A model generated the notes under the pieces. The model was not told the origin of the DNA, did not search any database, and worked only from the letters and a program-made list of their open reading frames with translations. A stretch of 64,000 bases of DNA from an uncultured Desulfomicrobiaceae bacterium (GTDB taxonomy: Bacteria > Desulfobacterota > Desulfovibrionia > Desulfovibrionales > Desulfomicrobiaceae): NCBI GenBank assembly GCA_937989665.1, contig CALKRN010000008.1:1-64000 (forward strand). The letters run 5' to 3'. The position numbers and the translations under genes were made by a program. Positions within the stretch are counted from its first letter, which is position 1; each line of letters begins with the position of its first letter. This document shows positions 50,983-60,616 of this stretch, in pieces.

Positions 50983-51110
50983 AAGTCCCCCCAAACCTGA
51001 GAAGAGAGCCCCTACCCCAGGCAGCGACAGGCTTCAAGAAACGAAGACTTCCTTTTTGTCCGACTTTCCTGCACAGCGAGGATACTCTGGTCGCTCCTCA
51101 GGAGGTCCCT

Positions 51111-52700
51111 ATGCGTCGGCGCAGATGGATTGCCGTGGTGTTCGTCGTCCTCGTGGCCGTGGGCTGGGGGGTGAGCTGGTGGCTGGCCCAAAATCTCGCC
51201 GAGCACCTCAGTGCCATCCTCAGCCAAACCTTCCAGCGCCCGGTCACCCTCACCCGGGCCTCCCTCCATCTCCTCCCACTCCAGCTCTCGATGCATGAGC
51301 TGCGCCTCGCTGGCCCGACAGCCGACAGCCGTCCCCTGCTCGAGGCGCAAGAAGCCCATTTTCTCCTCGACCTTGGGGCGCTGCGCACCAACACCATGGT
51401 CTTCCCAGAAGTCCGCCTCCAAAGCCCCCGCCTTTTCCTCCACCGCTTCGCCAACGGCACCGACAACTTCCCGCGGCGTGCTGAGGGGTCTGGCATCGCA
51501 GCACCCATGACCGCCACTCTAAGCCCGTCTCCCTCCCTGACCTGGCAGATCGACCGCCTCGTTGTGGAAAACGGCCAAGTGGAAGTCCGGGATGAAGCGG
51601 CCGGCTTCACCGCCCACCTCGCCCAATGGGAGCTCGAAGCCGGCCCCATCCGACCGGGGGCCCCCATCCCCTTCCACGTGGCCACCCGCTGGCAGGTCCT
51701 CGAGACCAACGGCACCCTGCGCTTGGAAAATGCGCGCCTCTCCCTCGATCCTTTGCGCATCGAGGCGCAGAAGTACACTGCCGCCATCGCCCACCCCCAG
51801 GTCCAGGTCCCGCACGCCCATGGGAGCGTTGATGTCACCCTCCGGGCCGAGCGAGCCGGTGGGCCATCTTGGGGGTGGATGCGGGCCATCCAGGGCCATG
51901 GCTCCTGGAAGGCGAGTGCCGTCTCCCTCGGCGCCCTCCAGCTCGCTGCCACAACGGCAGAGTTCCAGGCCACCGAAGGCCGCCTCCGCGTCTCCCGTCT
52001 CGAGGCCAAACTGGCAGGAGGGGTCCTCCACGGGTCGCTCTCCTGGGATGGACGGGGGGACCAACTTGCCCATCGCCTCCAGTTCGACGGGGCTGGCATC
52101 GATGTGGCCACCGTCCTCACGGCCCTCGGCCAACCGGCAAGGTTGCGCGGCACAGCGGCCGCATCGGCCGAGCTCCAGGCCCACGGGACAACCGCCGAGG
52201 CCCTAATCCGCAGTCTCGATGGGGAGCTGGCACTTGAACTCCACGACGGCGCCATCTTCGGTGTTCCCCTGGGCGAAGCCCTGCGGGGTGCAGCCCCACT
52301 ACTTACCCCACCCACCCTTGCCCGCCGCCAGGATATCGCCTTTACCGCCCTCGCGGCCCGCGGCCCGGTCCATAAGGGCACCTTCCAGGGGGCCATATCT
52401 GGCCACGGCCCGTGGTTCCTCCTGCAGGGAAACGGGCAGCTCCAACTTCCCCAACGCCAGCTGGCGGCAAACCTCCAGATCACGGCCACAGCTCAGGCGG
52501 CCCAGGAGCTCGGTCCACTTGTGGCCCTCGCCCAAGGCATCCCGCTACCCGTGCAGGTCCGGGGCCCCGTGCATGACCCGGCGGTACAGGTGGACTTCCA
52601 GCGGCTGCTACGCCAGCGTGCCCCTGGGGCCGTGGACCGCCTCCTGCGCCAGCCCCAAGGCAACCCCCAAGAGCTGTTACGGGGGCTTTTGGGCCAGTGA
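51111..52700 (+). CDS. AsmA family protein
   Basis: 529 residues. An N-terminal membrane anchor (R-R-R-R-W-I-A-V-V-F-V-V-L-V-A-V-G-W) is followed by a large periplasmic region of repeated beta strands (R-P-V-T-L-T, L-T-W-Q-I-D-R-L-V-V-E-N-G, G-T-L-R-L-E-N-A-R-L) typical of AsmA, with the diagnostic L-D-G-E-L-A-L-E-L-H-D-G-A-I and G-N-G-Q-L-Q-L-P near the C-terminus. The family is thought to help move lipids to, or assemble, the outer membrane. AGGAGG lies before the ATG. It is monocistronic here. Confidence 0.85.
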   Translation: MRRRRWIAVVFVVLVAVGWGVSWWLAQNLAEHLSAILSQTFQRPVTLTRASLHLLPLQLSMHELRLAGPTADSRPLLEAQEAHFLLDLGALRTNTMVFPEVRLQSPRLFLHRFANGTDNFPRRAEGSGIAAPMTATLSPSPSLTWQIDRLVVENGQVEVRDEAAGFTAHLAQWELEAGPIRPGAPIPFHVATRWQVLETNGTLRLENARLSLDPLRIEAQKYTAAIAHPQVQVPHAHGSVDVTLRAERAGGPSWGWMRAIQGHGSWKASAVSLGALQLAATTAEFQATEGRLRVSRLEAKLAGGVLHGSLSWDGRGDQLAHRLQFDGAGIDVATVLTALGQPARLRGTAAASAELQAHGTTAEALIRSLDGELALELHDGAIFGVPLGEALRGAAPLLTPPTLARRQDIAFTALAARGPVHKGTFQGAISGHGPWFLLQGNGQLQLPQRQLAANLQITATAQAAQELGPLVALAQGIPLPVQVRGPVHDPAVQVDFQRLLRQRAPGAVDRLLRQPQGNPQELLRGLLGQ

Positions 52701-52711
52701 GGGGATTTTTC

Positions 52712-52741
52712 TTGACAGTCCAGGCTTCCCTTCCCTAATGG
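52712..52741 (+). promoter_or_regulatory. probable sigma-70 promoter of tRNA-Leu(CAG)
   Basis: A perfect TTGACA at 52712-52717 is followed after 18 bases by TAATGG, 14 bases before the tRNA. The -10 box is weak. It may also supply rpsB if the downstream terminator is leaky. Confidence 0.45.
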
Positions 52742-52755
52742 AGCCTGCGTTCAAC

Positions 52756-52842
52756 GCCGAAGTGGTGGAATTGGTAGACACGCTAGGTTCAGGGTCTAGT
52801 CGGGGTTCCCCGGTGGAGGTTCGAGTCCTCTCTTCGGCACCA
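52756..52842 (+). tRNA. tRNA-Leu (anticodon CAG)
   Basis: 87 bases with encoded CCA. The acceptor GCCGAAG pairs with CTTCGGC; the anticodon stem CTAGG/TCTAG closes the loop TTCAGGG with anticodon CAG; a long variable arm and the GGTTCGAGTCC T-arm follow. It decodes CUG, the main leucine codon in this G+C-rich genome. Confidence 0.93.
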
Positions 52843-52854
52843 GAGCACCTTGGG

Positions 52855-52880
52855 CCGCCTGGCCAACCAGGCGGCTTTTG
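52855..52880 (+). terminator. terminator after tRNA-Leu(CAG)
   Basis: CCGCCTGG pairs with CCAGGCGG around CCAA, followed by CTTTTG. It starts 13 bases after the tRNA CCA and separates it from rpsB. Confidence 0.8.
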
Positions 52881-53020
52881 TGTGTCCTTCGAAGAACGGC
52901 GTTGGGCTGGCTTCGGAACGCGGCAATCCTTCCCTTCATCCACTCCGCACGCCCGCGCATCCGCTGGTTGGGCAAAACGCCTTCCCGCGGGCGGAGGAAA
53001 AAACCACGGAGGCATCCGGT

Positions 53021-53833
53021 ATGGCGTACGTCAACATGAAGCAGATGTTAGAGACTGGCGTCCATTTTGGGCACCAGACCCGGCGGTGGAACCCGAAAAT
53101 GCGGCCCTACATCTTTGGCGCCCGCAAAGGGATCCACATCATCGACCTGCAACAAACCGTCAAAATGTACCGCAAGGCCCACGACTTTGTCGTAGACACC
53201 GTGGCCCGGGGCGGCAAAGTCCTGTTTGTCGGCACTAAACGGCAAGCCCAAGACACCATCCGTGCCGAGGCCGAACGCTGTGGGATGTTCTACGTCACCC
53301 ATCGCTGGCTTGGCGGCACGCTCACCAACTACCAAACGATCCGTTCGAGCATCAATCGCCTCAAGTCCTTGGAGGCAGCATTTGCTGATGGAAGCATCCA
53401 CCGTTTCACCAAAAAAGAAGTCCTTCGCCTGGAACGGGAAATGCATAAACTCAACACCACGCTAGGTGGCATCAAAGAGATGGAAGAGCCACCGGCGGCA
53501 GTATTCATCATTGATCCCCATCATGAAGAAATCGCGGTGAAAGAATGCCGGCGGTTGGGCATCCCGGTGGTGGCGGTAGTGGACACCAACTGTGACCCGG
53601 ACCCCATCGACTATGTCATCCCAGGCAATGACGACGCCATCCGGGCCATCAAACTCTTTGCTGGCGCCATGGCCGATGCCTGCCTCGAAGGGTTAGCCTT
53701 GGCAAAGGAACGGGGCGGGGAGTTTCCCGAGTTGCCCAAAATGGCCTTCCAGCAGCCGAAAACCCCTGAATTCGACGCCGACACTATAGACGATCTCGAT
53801 GAGAGCGACGATATTGACGAGGAGGATTTCTAA
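53021..53833 (+). CDS. rpsB: 30S ribosomal protein S2
   Basis: 270 residues beginning [18 protein letters not shown], the standard S2 start, with the G-T-K-R-Q-A-Q and W-L-G-G-T-L-T-N motifs and an acidic C-terminal tail of repeated Asp and Glu. ACGGAGG lies 9-15 bases before the ATG. It heads the conserved run rpsB-tsf-pyrH-frr-uppS-cdsA-dxr-rseP and follows tRNA-Leu. Confidence 0.97.
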   Translation: MAYVNMKQMLETGVHFGHQTRRWNPKMRPYIFGARKGIHIIDLQQTVKMYRKAHDFVVDTVARGGKVLFVGTKRQAQDTIRAEAERCGMFYVTHRWLGGTLTNYQTIRSSINRLKSLEAAFADGSIHRFTKKEVLRLEREMHKLNTTLGGIKEMEEPPAAVFIIDPHHEEIAVKECRRLGIPVVAVVDTNCDPDPIDYVIPGNDDAIRAIKLFAGAMADACLEGLALAKERGGEFPELPKMAFQQPKTPEFDADTIDDLDESDDIDEEDF

Positions 53834-54637
53834 ATGGCTGTCTCTGCTGCCACTGTGAAAGAACTACGCGAGCGCACCGGCGCTGGCATGATGGATTGTA
53901 AAAAGGCCCTGGATGAGACCGGGGGTGATATGGACAAGGCCATTGCCTGGCTGCGGGAAAAAGGTCTGTCCAAGGCGGCCAAAAAGGCCGGCCGCGCCAC
54001 GGCCGAGGGCCTCGTAGCCTTGGCCATGGCGCACGATGGGAAAGCCGCCGCCCTGGTAGAACTCAAATGCGAGACCGACTTTGTGGCCAAGAACGAAGAG
54101 TTCCTGGCCAAGGCCCAGGAGATCGCCCAGGCAGTCCTCGCCTCTGGGGAAACTGACCCGGCAGCGCTCCCCGCAGCGGTCACTGACCTCTCGGGACTTA
54201 TCGGCAAGATCGGCGAGAATATGCAGGTCGGCCGGCTGGCGTATGTCGCCCTGGCGGGGGAGGGCTATATCGGCACCTACATCCACTCCAACCAGAAGCT
54301 CGGAGTCCTCGTCGTCCTGACAGGGCCAGCAACGGCAGAAGTGGCCAAGGACGTGGCCATGCAGGTGGCGGCCGCCAACCCCCTCTGTGTCCGCCCTGAA
54401 CAGGTCCCTGCCGAGACGCTAGAGCAAGAGCGCTCTATTTACCTCAACCAAATCAAACAAGAGGGCAAGCCGGAAGCCATTGCCGAAAAGATTGTCCAAG
54501 GCCGGCTGCGGAAGTTCTACCAGGATGTGTGCCTCCTGGAACAGCCCTTTATCAAGGACGACAAAAAGACGGTGAAAGACATCCTCGGCAAAGGGGTTGA
54601 GGTGGAGCGCTTTGTGCGCATTGCTGTTGGCGCCTAG
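53834..54637 (+). CDS. tsf: elongation factor Ts
   Basis: 267 residues. The N-terminal UBA-like domain and T-G-A-G-M-M-D-C-K-K-A-L signature, the T-D-F-V-A-K-N motif and the dimerisation half are present. It exchanges GDP for GTP on EF-Tu. The ATG at 53834 directly follows the rpsB TAA, with GAGGAGG inside the end of rpsB. A terminator-like hairpin follows, so pyrH may be partly independent. Confidence 0.97.
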   Translation: MAVSAATVKELRERTGAGMMDCKKALDETGGDMDKAIAWLREKGLSKAAKKAGRATAEGLVALAMAHDGKAAALVELKCETDFVAKNEEFLAKAQEIAQAVLASGETDPAALPAAVTDLSGLIGKIGENMQVGRLAYVALAGEGYIGTYIHSNQKLGVLVVLTGPATAEVAKDVAMQVAAANPLCVRPEQVPAETLEQERSIYLNQIKQEGKPEAIAEKIVQGRLRKFYQDVCLLEQPFIKDDKKTVKDILGKGVEVERFVRIAVGA

Positions 54638-54656
54638 ACCGTGAAGACCCGTAATC

Positions 54657-54680
54657 AAGGGCCGCAAGGCCCTTTTTTTG
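54657..54680 (+). terminator. terminator between tsf and pyrH
   Basis: AGGGCC-GCAA-GGCCCT with a following TTTTTTT run, 20 bases after the tsf stop. It probably attenuates transcription from the rpsB-tsf pair into pyrH. Confidence 0.8.
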
Positions 54681-54769
54681 TGTCTGCGTCCGCATCCGTT
54701 GCGATCCCAGCGGGAAACGCCTAGGAGAAGCGGTCGCGTGTTCTGCCATTTGATATGCAAGGAGCTCAC

Positions 54770-55489
54770 ATGCCCACCCTGCGCTATTCCCGGGTCCTGC
54801 TCAAACTCAGCGGCGAAGCCTTTGCCGGCGACCAAGGCTTCGGTATTGATCCCCATACCACCCAGGCCATCTGCCGCGAACTCGTCGAGGTCGTTCAGAT
54901 GGGGCTTCAGCTGAGCCTCGTGATCGGCGGCGGTAATATCTTTCGGGGCGTATCTGTATCCTCCAAAGGGATGGATCGGGCATCTGCAGACTACATGGGG
55001 ATGCTCGCCACGGTGATGAACGCCCTGGCGGTGCAAGATGCCATGGAAAAGCTCGGCGTCTCCACCCGCGTCATGACCGCCATCACCATGAAAGAAGTCG
55101 CCGAACCCTACATCCGCCGCCGGGCCATCCGCCACCTGGAAAAAGGCCGGGTGGTCATCTGTGCTGCTGGCACCGGCATCCCCTACTTTACCACCGACAC
55201 TGCTGCCGTTATTCGAGCCATGGAACTCAAATGTGACGCCATTTTCAAGGCCACTCGCGTGGATGGCGTCTATGACAAAGACCCCGAGCGCCATCCGGAC
55301 GCCGTCCTCTATCCCCGTCTCACCTACTTGGATGTCCTCCAACAAGGGCTCAAGGTCATGGATTCGGCGGCCATCTCTCTGTGCATGGACAACAAACTCC
55401 CCATTGGAGTCTTCAACCTCTTTGTCCCTGGCAACATCAAACGCCTTATGGTAGGCGAACACGTGGGCACGTTGGTCCAAGGAGAGTAA
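54770..55489 (+). CDS. pyrH: UMP kinase
   Basis: 239 residues. It opens [13 protein letters not shown], the usual start, with G-G-G-N-I-F-R-G, the [11 protein letters not shown] substrate site and [10 protein letters not shown]. It phosphorylates UMP to UDP. The ATG at 54770 is set by AAGGAGC; the codon at 54755 is too close to it. It is 4 bases before frr. Confidence 0.96.
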   Translation: MPTLRYSRVLLKLSGEAFAGDQGFGIDPHTTQAICRELVEVVQMGLQLSLVIGGGNIFRGVSVSSKGMDRASADYMGMLATVMNALAVQDAMEKLGVSTRVMTAITMKEVAEPYIRRRAIRHLEKGRVVICAAGTGIPYFTTDTAAVIRAMELKCDAIFKATRVDGVYDKDPERHPDAVLYPRLTYLDVLQQGLKVMDSAAISLCMDNKLPIGVFNLFVPGNIKRLMVGEHVGTLVQGE

Positions 55490-55493
55490 TCGT

Positions 55494-56048
55494 ATGGAAA
55501 AGCACATCGAAGAATGCAAAGCCAAAATGCAAAAAAGCATCGACAACCTGCTGAAAGAGTTTTCTCGGCTGCGTACTGGTCGTGCTTCCACAGCGTTAGT
55601 GGATCACATCAAAGTCGAATATTACGGTACTCCTACACCGCTTGCTCAAGTTGCTTCGGTATCTATCCCCGATAGCCGTACCATCGCCATCTCGCCCTGG
55701 GATCGCAATGCCTTTGCCGCCATCGAAAAGGCCATCATGAAATCTGATCTTGGCCTTACACCGGTCAACGACGGTCGCACCATCCGCATCGCTATTCCTC
55801 CTCTTACGGAAGAACGCCGCAAAGAGCTCGTCAAAATGGCAAAAAAATATACGGAAGAGGCCAAGGTGGCCATCCGGAACGTGCGTCGAGACATCAATGA
55901 TGCGCTCAAAAAGAAAAAAAACGCCAAAGAGATCAGCGAGGACGACCTCCACAAGGCCCAAGAAGAGGTGCAAAAGATCACCGATGACTTCATCCACAAG
56001 GCCGATGCGGCCTTGGTGTCCAAAGAAAAAGAAATCATGGAACTCTAG
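55494..56048 (+). CDS. frr: ribosome recycling factor
   Basis: 184 residues, the normal length. The three-helix/hinge pattern includes [32 protein letters not shown] and the C-terminal K-E-K-E-I-M-E-L. It splits post-termination ribosomes with EF-G. It is 3 bases before uppS. Confidence 0.97.
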   Translation: MEKHIEECKAKMQKSIDNLLKEFSRLRTGRASTALVDHIKVEYYGTPTPLAQVASVSIPDSRTIAISPWDRNAFAAIEKAIMKSDLGLTPVNDGRTIRIAIPPLTEERRKELVKMAKKYTEEAKVAIRNVRRDINDALKKKKNAKEISEDDLHKAQEEVQKITDDFIHKADAALVSKEKEIMEL

Positions 56049-56051
56049 TGC

Positions 56052-56741
56052 ATGGCCCTGCCTGCCCACCTGGCAATTATCATGGACGGCAATGGCCGTT
56101 GGGCCCAGGCTCGGGGGCTAGCTCGCAGCGCCGGACACCGCGCAGGGACGATGGCAGCGCGGGAAATCGTGCGTGAGGCCCGCCGCCTCGGGATCGCCTA
56201 CCTCACCCTCTATACGTTCTCCCGAGAAAATTGGCGCCGCCCCCCCCATGAAGTGGCCTACCTCTTTGAACTGCTCCGAGAATTCCTCTCCCAGGAGCTG
56301 CCGGAATTGGAGCGCAATGGCATCCAACTGCGTATCCTGGGCGACCTTACCGAGATCCCGCAGCCCTGCCGGCAGGTGCTCCTGCATGCCTTGGCGCGCA
56401 CGGCAAAAGGTACGGCCATGACCCTGGCCCTAGCCCTCAACTATTCGGGCCGAGAGGAGATCCTGCGCGCCTGCCAATCCCTGGCGGCCGAGGGACTCCC
56501 CATGACCGAAGAAGCCATTGCCGCCCGCCTTTGGACCGCCGGCATGCCGGATCCAGACCTCATTATCCGTACTGGCGGCGAGCTACGTCTGAGCAATTTT
56601 TTGCTCTTCCAAAGCGCCTACAGTGAACTCTACTTCACCGACACCCTCTGGCCAGACTTTACCCCCACCCACCTGGCCTGCGCCTTGGAAGACTTTGCCC
56701 ATCGCCAACGCCGCTTCGGCCAAACCCAGGAGGGGGCATGA
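56052..56741 (+). CDS. uppS: undecaprenyl diphosphate synthase (cis-prenyltransferase)
   Basis: 229 residues. The P-loop-like start is H-L-A-I-I-M-D-G-N-G-R-W-A, with the catalytic aspartate in M-D-G-N, the F-S-R-E-N-W-x-R-P motif and D-L-I-I-R-T-G-G-E and L-S-N-F-L-L-F near the C-terminus. It builds the lipid carrier of cell-wall synthesis. There is no strong ribosome binding site between frr and uppS, so coupling to frr is likely. It overlaps cdsA by 4 bases. Confidence 0.95.
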   Translation: MALPAHLAIIMDGNGRWAQARGLARSAGHRAGTMAAREIVREARRLGIAYLTLYTFSRENWRRPPHEVAYLFELLREFLSQELPELERNGIQLRILGDLTEIPQPCRQVLLHALARTAKGTAMTLALALNYSGREEILRACQSLAAEGLPMTEEAIAARLWTAGMPDPDLIIRTGGELRLSNFLLFQSAYSELYFTDTLWPDFTPTHLACALEDFAHRQRRFGQTQEGA

Positions 56742-57526
56742 CCCTTGCCCACCGCCAACGGATCATAACGGCCCTGGTACTCGTCCCCTTGCTGGCCGCC
56801 GCAGTCCTGGCTGGTGGGATGCCGCTCCGTCTGGTGGCAAGCCTGGTGGTTGCCGCGGCCCTGGGTGAATTTTTGGCCCTGTTTTGGGAGCTACGCCAAC
56901 GCCCCTTGGCCGTAGTTCTCACACTCGGCCTTGGCATTGGCATCCTATGGCTACCAACAACCTGGCCCGAAGCACTTACCCTGCCTCTTCTTACCCTTGG
57001 AGCTGGCCTCATCTTTCTGCTGCACCCCCATCATGACACCACCGCTGCCCAGACTACTGCGGTAGGCCTGGTGGGCATCCTGTACGTGCCCATCCTTTTA
57101 CGGCCAGGACTCACTCTGTCGCCCTTGGACCTTGGGTTTGTGCTCCTTGCTACTATAACCACAGATACTGCCGCCTTTTATGCTGGCACCCACTGGGGTG
57201 GTCCAAAGCTCTGGCCTCGGGTGAGCCCCAAAAAGACCTGGTCTGGGAGTCTCGGGGGACTGGCCGCTACCATCGGGGTATGTACAGCGTACGCTGTCTG
57301 GGGGGGCAACGCCCCGGGAAGCCGGGCAGCCACAGTGGCCATCGCTGTTAGTGTCGCCGCCCAGATGGGAGACCTCGTGGAATCTGCCCTCAAGCGCTGG
57401 CGCGGGGTTAAAGATTCGGGCGTCCTCCTCCCTGGTCACGGTGGGGTCCTCGACCGCATTGACAGCCTCCTCTTTGCCTTGCCGACCTACGCGTTTCTCA
57501 CCCACCTCCTGCCCCTGTGGGAGTAA
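56738..57526 (+). CDS. cdsA: phosphatidate cytidylyltransferase
   Basis: 262 residues with about seven membrane helices. The signature near the C-terminus (S-P-K-K-T-W-S-G-S-L-G-G and D-S-G-V-L-L-P-G-H-G-G-V-L-D-R-I-D-S) is intact, with Asp residues for magnesium. It makes CDP-diacylglycerol. It overlaps the end of uppS by 4 bases and is 3 bases before dxr. Confidence 0.95.
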   Translation: MTLAHRQRIITALVLVPLLAAAVLAGGMPLRLVASLVVAAALGEFLALFWELRQRPLAVVLTLGLGIGILWLPTTWPEALTLPLLTLGAGLIFLLHPHHDTTAAQTTAVGLVGILYVPILLRPGLTLSPLDLGFVLLATITTDTAAFYAGTHWGGPKLWPRVSPKKTWSGSLGGLAATIGVCTAYAVWGGNAPGSRAATVAIAVSVAAQMGDLVESALKRWRGVKDSGVLLPGHGGVLDRIDSLLFALPTYAFLTHLLPLWE

Positions 57527-57529
57527 GTT

Positions 57530-58732
57530 ATGGAATACATTTCCCCATTGGAGAGCCCGCTGCTGCGCCGTCCTGGCCCCCGAGGCCTGGTGATCCTGGG
57601 CAGTACGGGCTCCGTGGGCCAAAGCACCCTCGCCGTGGTGCGGCGCCACCGCGAACACTTCCGTATCCTTGCCCTCGCCGGGGCCCACAATCTCCCCGTG
57701 TTAGCGGCCCAAGCTGCAGAATTCCGTCCGCCGTTTCTCGGCATCCTCAAGGCCAGCGATGGGCCGACCTTGCGCGACCTCCTCCCCCCGGACTACGCTC
57801 CCTTTCTTGTCTTTGGCCCCGAAGGCTACATCCAGCTCGCCACGTTGTCCGAAGCAAGCCACGTGGTCGCCGCCCAGGTGGGTGCCGCGGGACTCACCCC
57901 GGCCTTGGCTGCCGCCCGCTGCGGCAAGGTCCTACTCCTCGCCACCAAAGAGGCCCTCGTCCTCGCCGGCCACCTCTTCCGGCAAGCCTGCCAGGCAAGC
58001 GGGGCAGTCCTCCTGCCCGTGGATTCGGAACACAACGCCATCTTCCAATCCCTCCAGGGGCATAGCCTCCGCAATGTGCGCCGCCTTATCCTCACCGCCT
58101 CCGGAGGGCCTTTCCGAGAAACCCCCCAGGAAGCGCTCGCTTCTGTCTCGCCAGAAGACGCCCTGCGCCACCCCAATTGGTCCATGGGCCGAAAAATTTC
58201 CGTGGATAGCGCCACGCTTATGAACAAAGGCCTCGAATTCCTCGAAGCCCTCGCCCTCTTCGGTGCCGAGCCCCAAGAGGTCCGCATCCTCATCCATCCC
58301 CAATCGATCGTGCATTCCCTTGTGGAAATGGCCGACGGGTCACTCCTTGCCCAACTCGGCCCAACCTCCATGGAAGTGCCCATCGCCCATTGCCTTGGTT
58401 ATCCACAACGCCTGGGACAAGACTACTCCCTCGACCTTACGCGCACACCGCTCACCTTTGCCGAGCCTGACCTCCATCGCTTCCCCTGCCTTGCCCTGGC
58501 CATGGAGGCCGCCCGAGGACCACAAAGCGCCCGTATCGTCCTCAACGCGGCCAATGAAGTCGCGGTGGAGGCCTTTCTTGCGCACCGGCTCCCCTTTCTT
58601 GATATCTCCCGCATCGTGGCCGCCGCCATGGAGGCCACTCCCGAAGCCCCTACGGATACCCTGGAGGCCATCCTGTACCTAGATGAAGTGGCCCGGGATA
58701 CGGCCCAACGGCTTGTTGAGGAGAGGATATGA
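57530..58732 (+). CDS. dxr: 1-deoxy-D-xylulose 5-phosphate reductoisomerase
   Basis: 400 residues. The NADPH-binding start is V-I-L-G-S-T-G-S-V-G, with A-T-K-E-A-L-V-L, the metal-site D-S-E-H-N-A-I-F-Q, the flexible loop W-S-M-G-R-K-I-S-V-D-S-A-T-L-M-N-K, and E-A-L-A-L-F. It commits the MEP pathway to isoprenoids, supplying UppS. Its end overlaps rseP by 4 bases. Confidence 0.96.
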   Translation: MEYISPLESPLLRRPGPRGLVILGSTGSVGQSTLAVVRRHREHFRILALAGAHNLPVLAAQAAEFRPPFLGILKASDGPTLRDLLPPDYAPFLVFGPEGYIQLATLSEASHVVAAQVGAAGLTPALAAARCGKVLLLATKEALVLAGHLFRQACQASGAVLLPVDSEHNAIFQSLQGHSLRNVRRLILTASGGPFRETPQEALASVSPEDALRHPNWSMGRKISVDSATLMNKGLEFLEALALFGAEPQEVRILIHPQSIVHSLVEMADGSLLAQLGPTSMEVPIAHCLGYPQRLGQDYSLDLTRTPLTFAEPDLHRFPCLALAMEAARGPQSARIVLNAANEVAVEAFLAHRLPFLDISRIVAAAMEATPEAPTDTLEAILYLDEVARDTAQRLVEERI

Positions 58733-59787
58733 CCGGTATCCTGGCCGTTGTCCTCGTCCTCGGCGGGCTCATCTTCTTCCACGAGCTTGGCCATTTTCTT
58801 GGTGCTCGCTTTCTTGGCATCGGGGTACACATCTTCTCCCTTGGCTTTGGGCCCAAACTGGTGGCCTGGAAACCTGGGACCACCGAATACCGTCTCAGTC
58901 TCATCCCTCTTGGCGGCTACGTACAACTCGCCGGTGAAAAAGAGGAAAACGACGACCCCTTGCCCGAGAGCTTCCACTTTGCCCTGCGTCCCCCCTGGCA
59001 ACGCATGCTTGTGGTCCTCGCCGGGCCGTTGAGCAATTTTCTCCTGGCTTGGGTCATTTTCTGGGGATTGCTTGCCACCCAAGGGGTCGAAGAGCTGCTC
59101 CCTGTCATCGGTCACGTGGCCGAAGACTCTCCTGCCGCTGCAGCCGGACTTGCCCCTCAGGACCGCGTCGTCGCCATCGACGGCCACGCCATCCGGATAT
59201 GGGATGACCTGGTCACTGCCATCGAAGGGAGCCAAGGACGACCGTTGCGTTTGGCCATCGAACGCCAAGGCACACTCCTCGAGACCATTGCCACCCCACG
59301 TATCCAGGAAAAGCGCACCCTGTTTGGCGACACCCGGCCGGCCCCCATGCTCGGCGTCAGCCCTGCCGCTGTCCTCCAGCACCGCCCCCTCACCGTCGCC
59401 GAGGCAGCCTGGGAAGGGGTCCTCCATATTGGTCGGGTCACTGGGCTCATGCTCCAAGGCATCATCAAGCTCATTGAGCGGGTCATCCCCTGGACCGATG
59501 TCGGCGGTGTAATCCTCATCTCTGAGCTCATCCACCGCGAGGCCCAAAGCGGGATCGTCCAGCTCCTCGCCCTCACGGCCCTTATCAGCGTCAACCTCGG
59601 GGTGCTCAACCTGCTCCCCATCCCTGTCCTCGATGGCGGCCATATCCTCTTTTATCTCGTAGAAACCATCTTCGGCCGCCCCCTGCCGCAACGGGTGCAA
59701 GAAATTGCCCTGCGCCTCGGTATGACCCTCCTGCTCACCCTCATGATCCTCGCCACGATCAATGACATCCTGCGCCACCTGCCCTAA
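58729..59787 (+). CDS. rseP: site-2 metalloprotease RseP/MucP
   Basis: 352 residues. The zinc motif H-E-L-G-H lies in the first membrane helix (F-F-H-E-L-G-H-F-L), a PDZ domain occupies about residues 115-200 (V-A-E-D-S-P-A-A-A-A-G-L), and the second metal motif is L-D-G-G-H near the C-terminus. It cuts anti-sigma factors within the membrane after a first cut. It overlaps dxr by 4 bases and tsaB by 26. Confidence 0.95.
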   Translation: MTGILAVVLVLGGLIFFHELGHFLGARFLGIGVHIFSLGFGPKLVAWKPGTTEYRLSLIPLGGYVQLAGEKEENDDPLPESFHFALRPPWQRMLVVLAGPLSNFLLAWVIFWGLLATQGVEELLPVIGHVAEDSPAAAAGLAPQDRVVAIDGHAIRIWDDLVTAIEGSQGRPLRLAIERQGTLLETIATPRIQEKRTLFGDTRPAPMLGVSPAAVLQHRPLTVAEAAWEGVLHIGRVTGLMLQGIIKLIERVIPWTDVGGVILISELIHREAQSGIVQLLALTALISVNLGVLNLLPIPVLDGGHILFYLVETIFGRPLPQRVQEIALRLGMTLLLTLMILATINDILRHLP

Positions 59788-60520
59788 GGCCCCGCTCCTT
59801 ATCCTCTGTGGCGCCGAGGGTCTGCTCCAGATCGTCCTTGGCCACAACGACCTAGTCCTCCACGCTGAGGCTATCCATTGTCCAGGGGGATCGGTCACCC
59901 GTCTTGCCCCAGCCATTGCCCGTATCCTCGACGCCCATGGGCTGCAGGCCAAGGACTTGGGGGGGGTCGCCGCCGTCCGCGGTCCAGGGTCATTCACCGG
60001 CCTGCGCATCACCCTAGCCACGGTGGCGGGAATCGGCCTAGGGGCAGGGGTCTCCATGGCCGGCCTCGACCTCCATCCCCTGCTTGCCGCCCAAGTGCCG
60101 TGGGCAGGACGGCTGTGGGTCGCCACCCATGCCCGCAGCCACCTCGTCTATGCGCAGCCCTTTGCTGCAGGTCAGCCCTGCGGCCCACTCACCGTGCGCT
60201 CTCACGCCGAGTTTAGGGCAACCTTGGCCGAGACCCCAAGCCTGGCCGTGGGGAGTGGCCTACGCCAGCTGGACATCCCGTCCACGACCACGCCCCTTCC
60301 CCCCCTCTTCGACGTCCCGTGGCCTGCCACCCTGCTCGCCGCAGCGCAAACAGCCTGCTTCGCCAACACGCCCCCCACCCCCCTTTATTTGCGCCGCTCC
60401 GACGCGGAAGAAAACCTTCCAGCCATTGCTGCGGCGCGTGGTCTTTCTGAAGCCGAAGCCCGCCGCCATATCCCAGAGTTCGTCGACCTCCCTCCCCACG
60501 CCGGATTTCCTCCAGAATGA
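59762..60520 (+). CDS. tsaB: tRNA threonylcarbamoyladenosine biosynthesis protein TsaB
   Basis: 252 residues. The first half has the actin-like fold of TsaB with V-R-G-P-G-S-F-T-G-L-R-I-T-L-A-T-V, and the later half carries L-A-V-G-S-G. It is a partner of TsaD and TsaE in making the t6A base of tRNAs. The start is within the end of rseP, so translation is coupled. The C-terminal 30 residues are less conserved. Confidence 0.9.
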   Translation: MTSCATCPKAPLLILCGAEGLLQIVLGHNDLVLHAEAIHCPGGSVTRLAPAIARILDAHGLQAKDLGGVAAVRGPGSFTGLRITLATVAGIGLGAGVSMAGLDLHPLLAAQVPWAGRLWVATHARSHLVYAQPFAAGQPCGPLTVRSHAEFRATLAETPSLAVGSGLRQLDIPSTTTPLPPLFDVPWPATLLAAAQTACFANTPPTPLYLRRSDAEENLPAIAAARGLSEAEARRHIPEFVDLPPHAGFPPE

Positions 60521-60529
60521 AATTTCCCC

Positions 60530-60556
60530 TAAAGTATCGGCGCCAACAGCCGATAG
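60530..60556 (+). promoter_or_regulatory. sigma-28 (FliA) promoter of fliC
   Basis: TAAAGTAT at 60530-60537 and GCCGATAG at 60549-60556 are separated by exactly 11 bases. This fits the FliA consensus of TAAA and GCCGATAA with an 11-base gap very closely. The flagellin ATG is at 60617, about 50 bases downstream of the predicted start. Confidence 0.9.
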
Positions 60557-60616
60557 AAGGGGCAACACACGGTGGAAACCGGCACGGACGCCAAACCCTT
60601 TCAAGGAGGAACGACC

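Noticed and set aside
58423-60126. A 567-residue open frame on the minus strand
   Set aside because: It lies opposite dxr, rseP and tsaB, all of which have strong family motifs. It is an antisense shadow of G+C-rich coding DNA.
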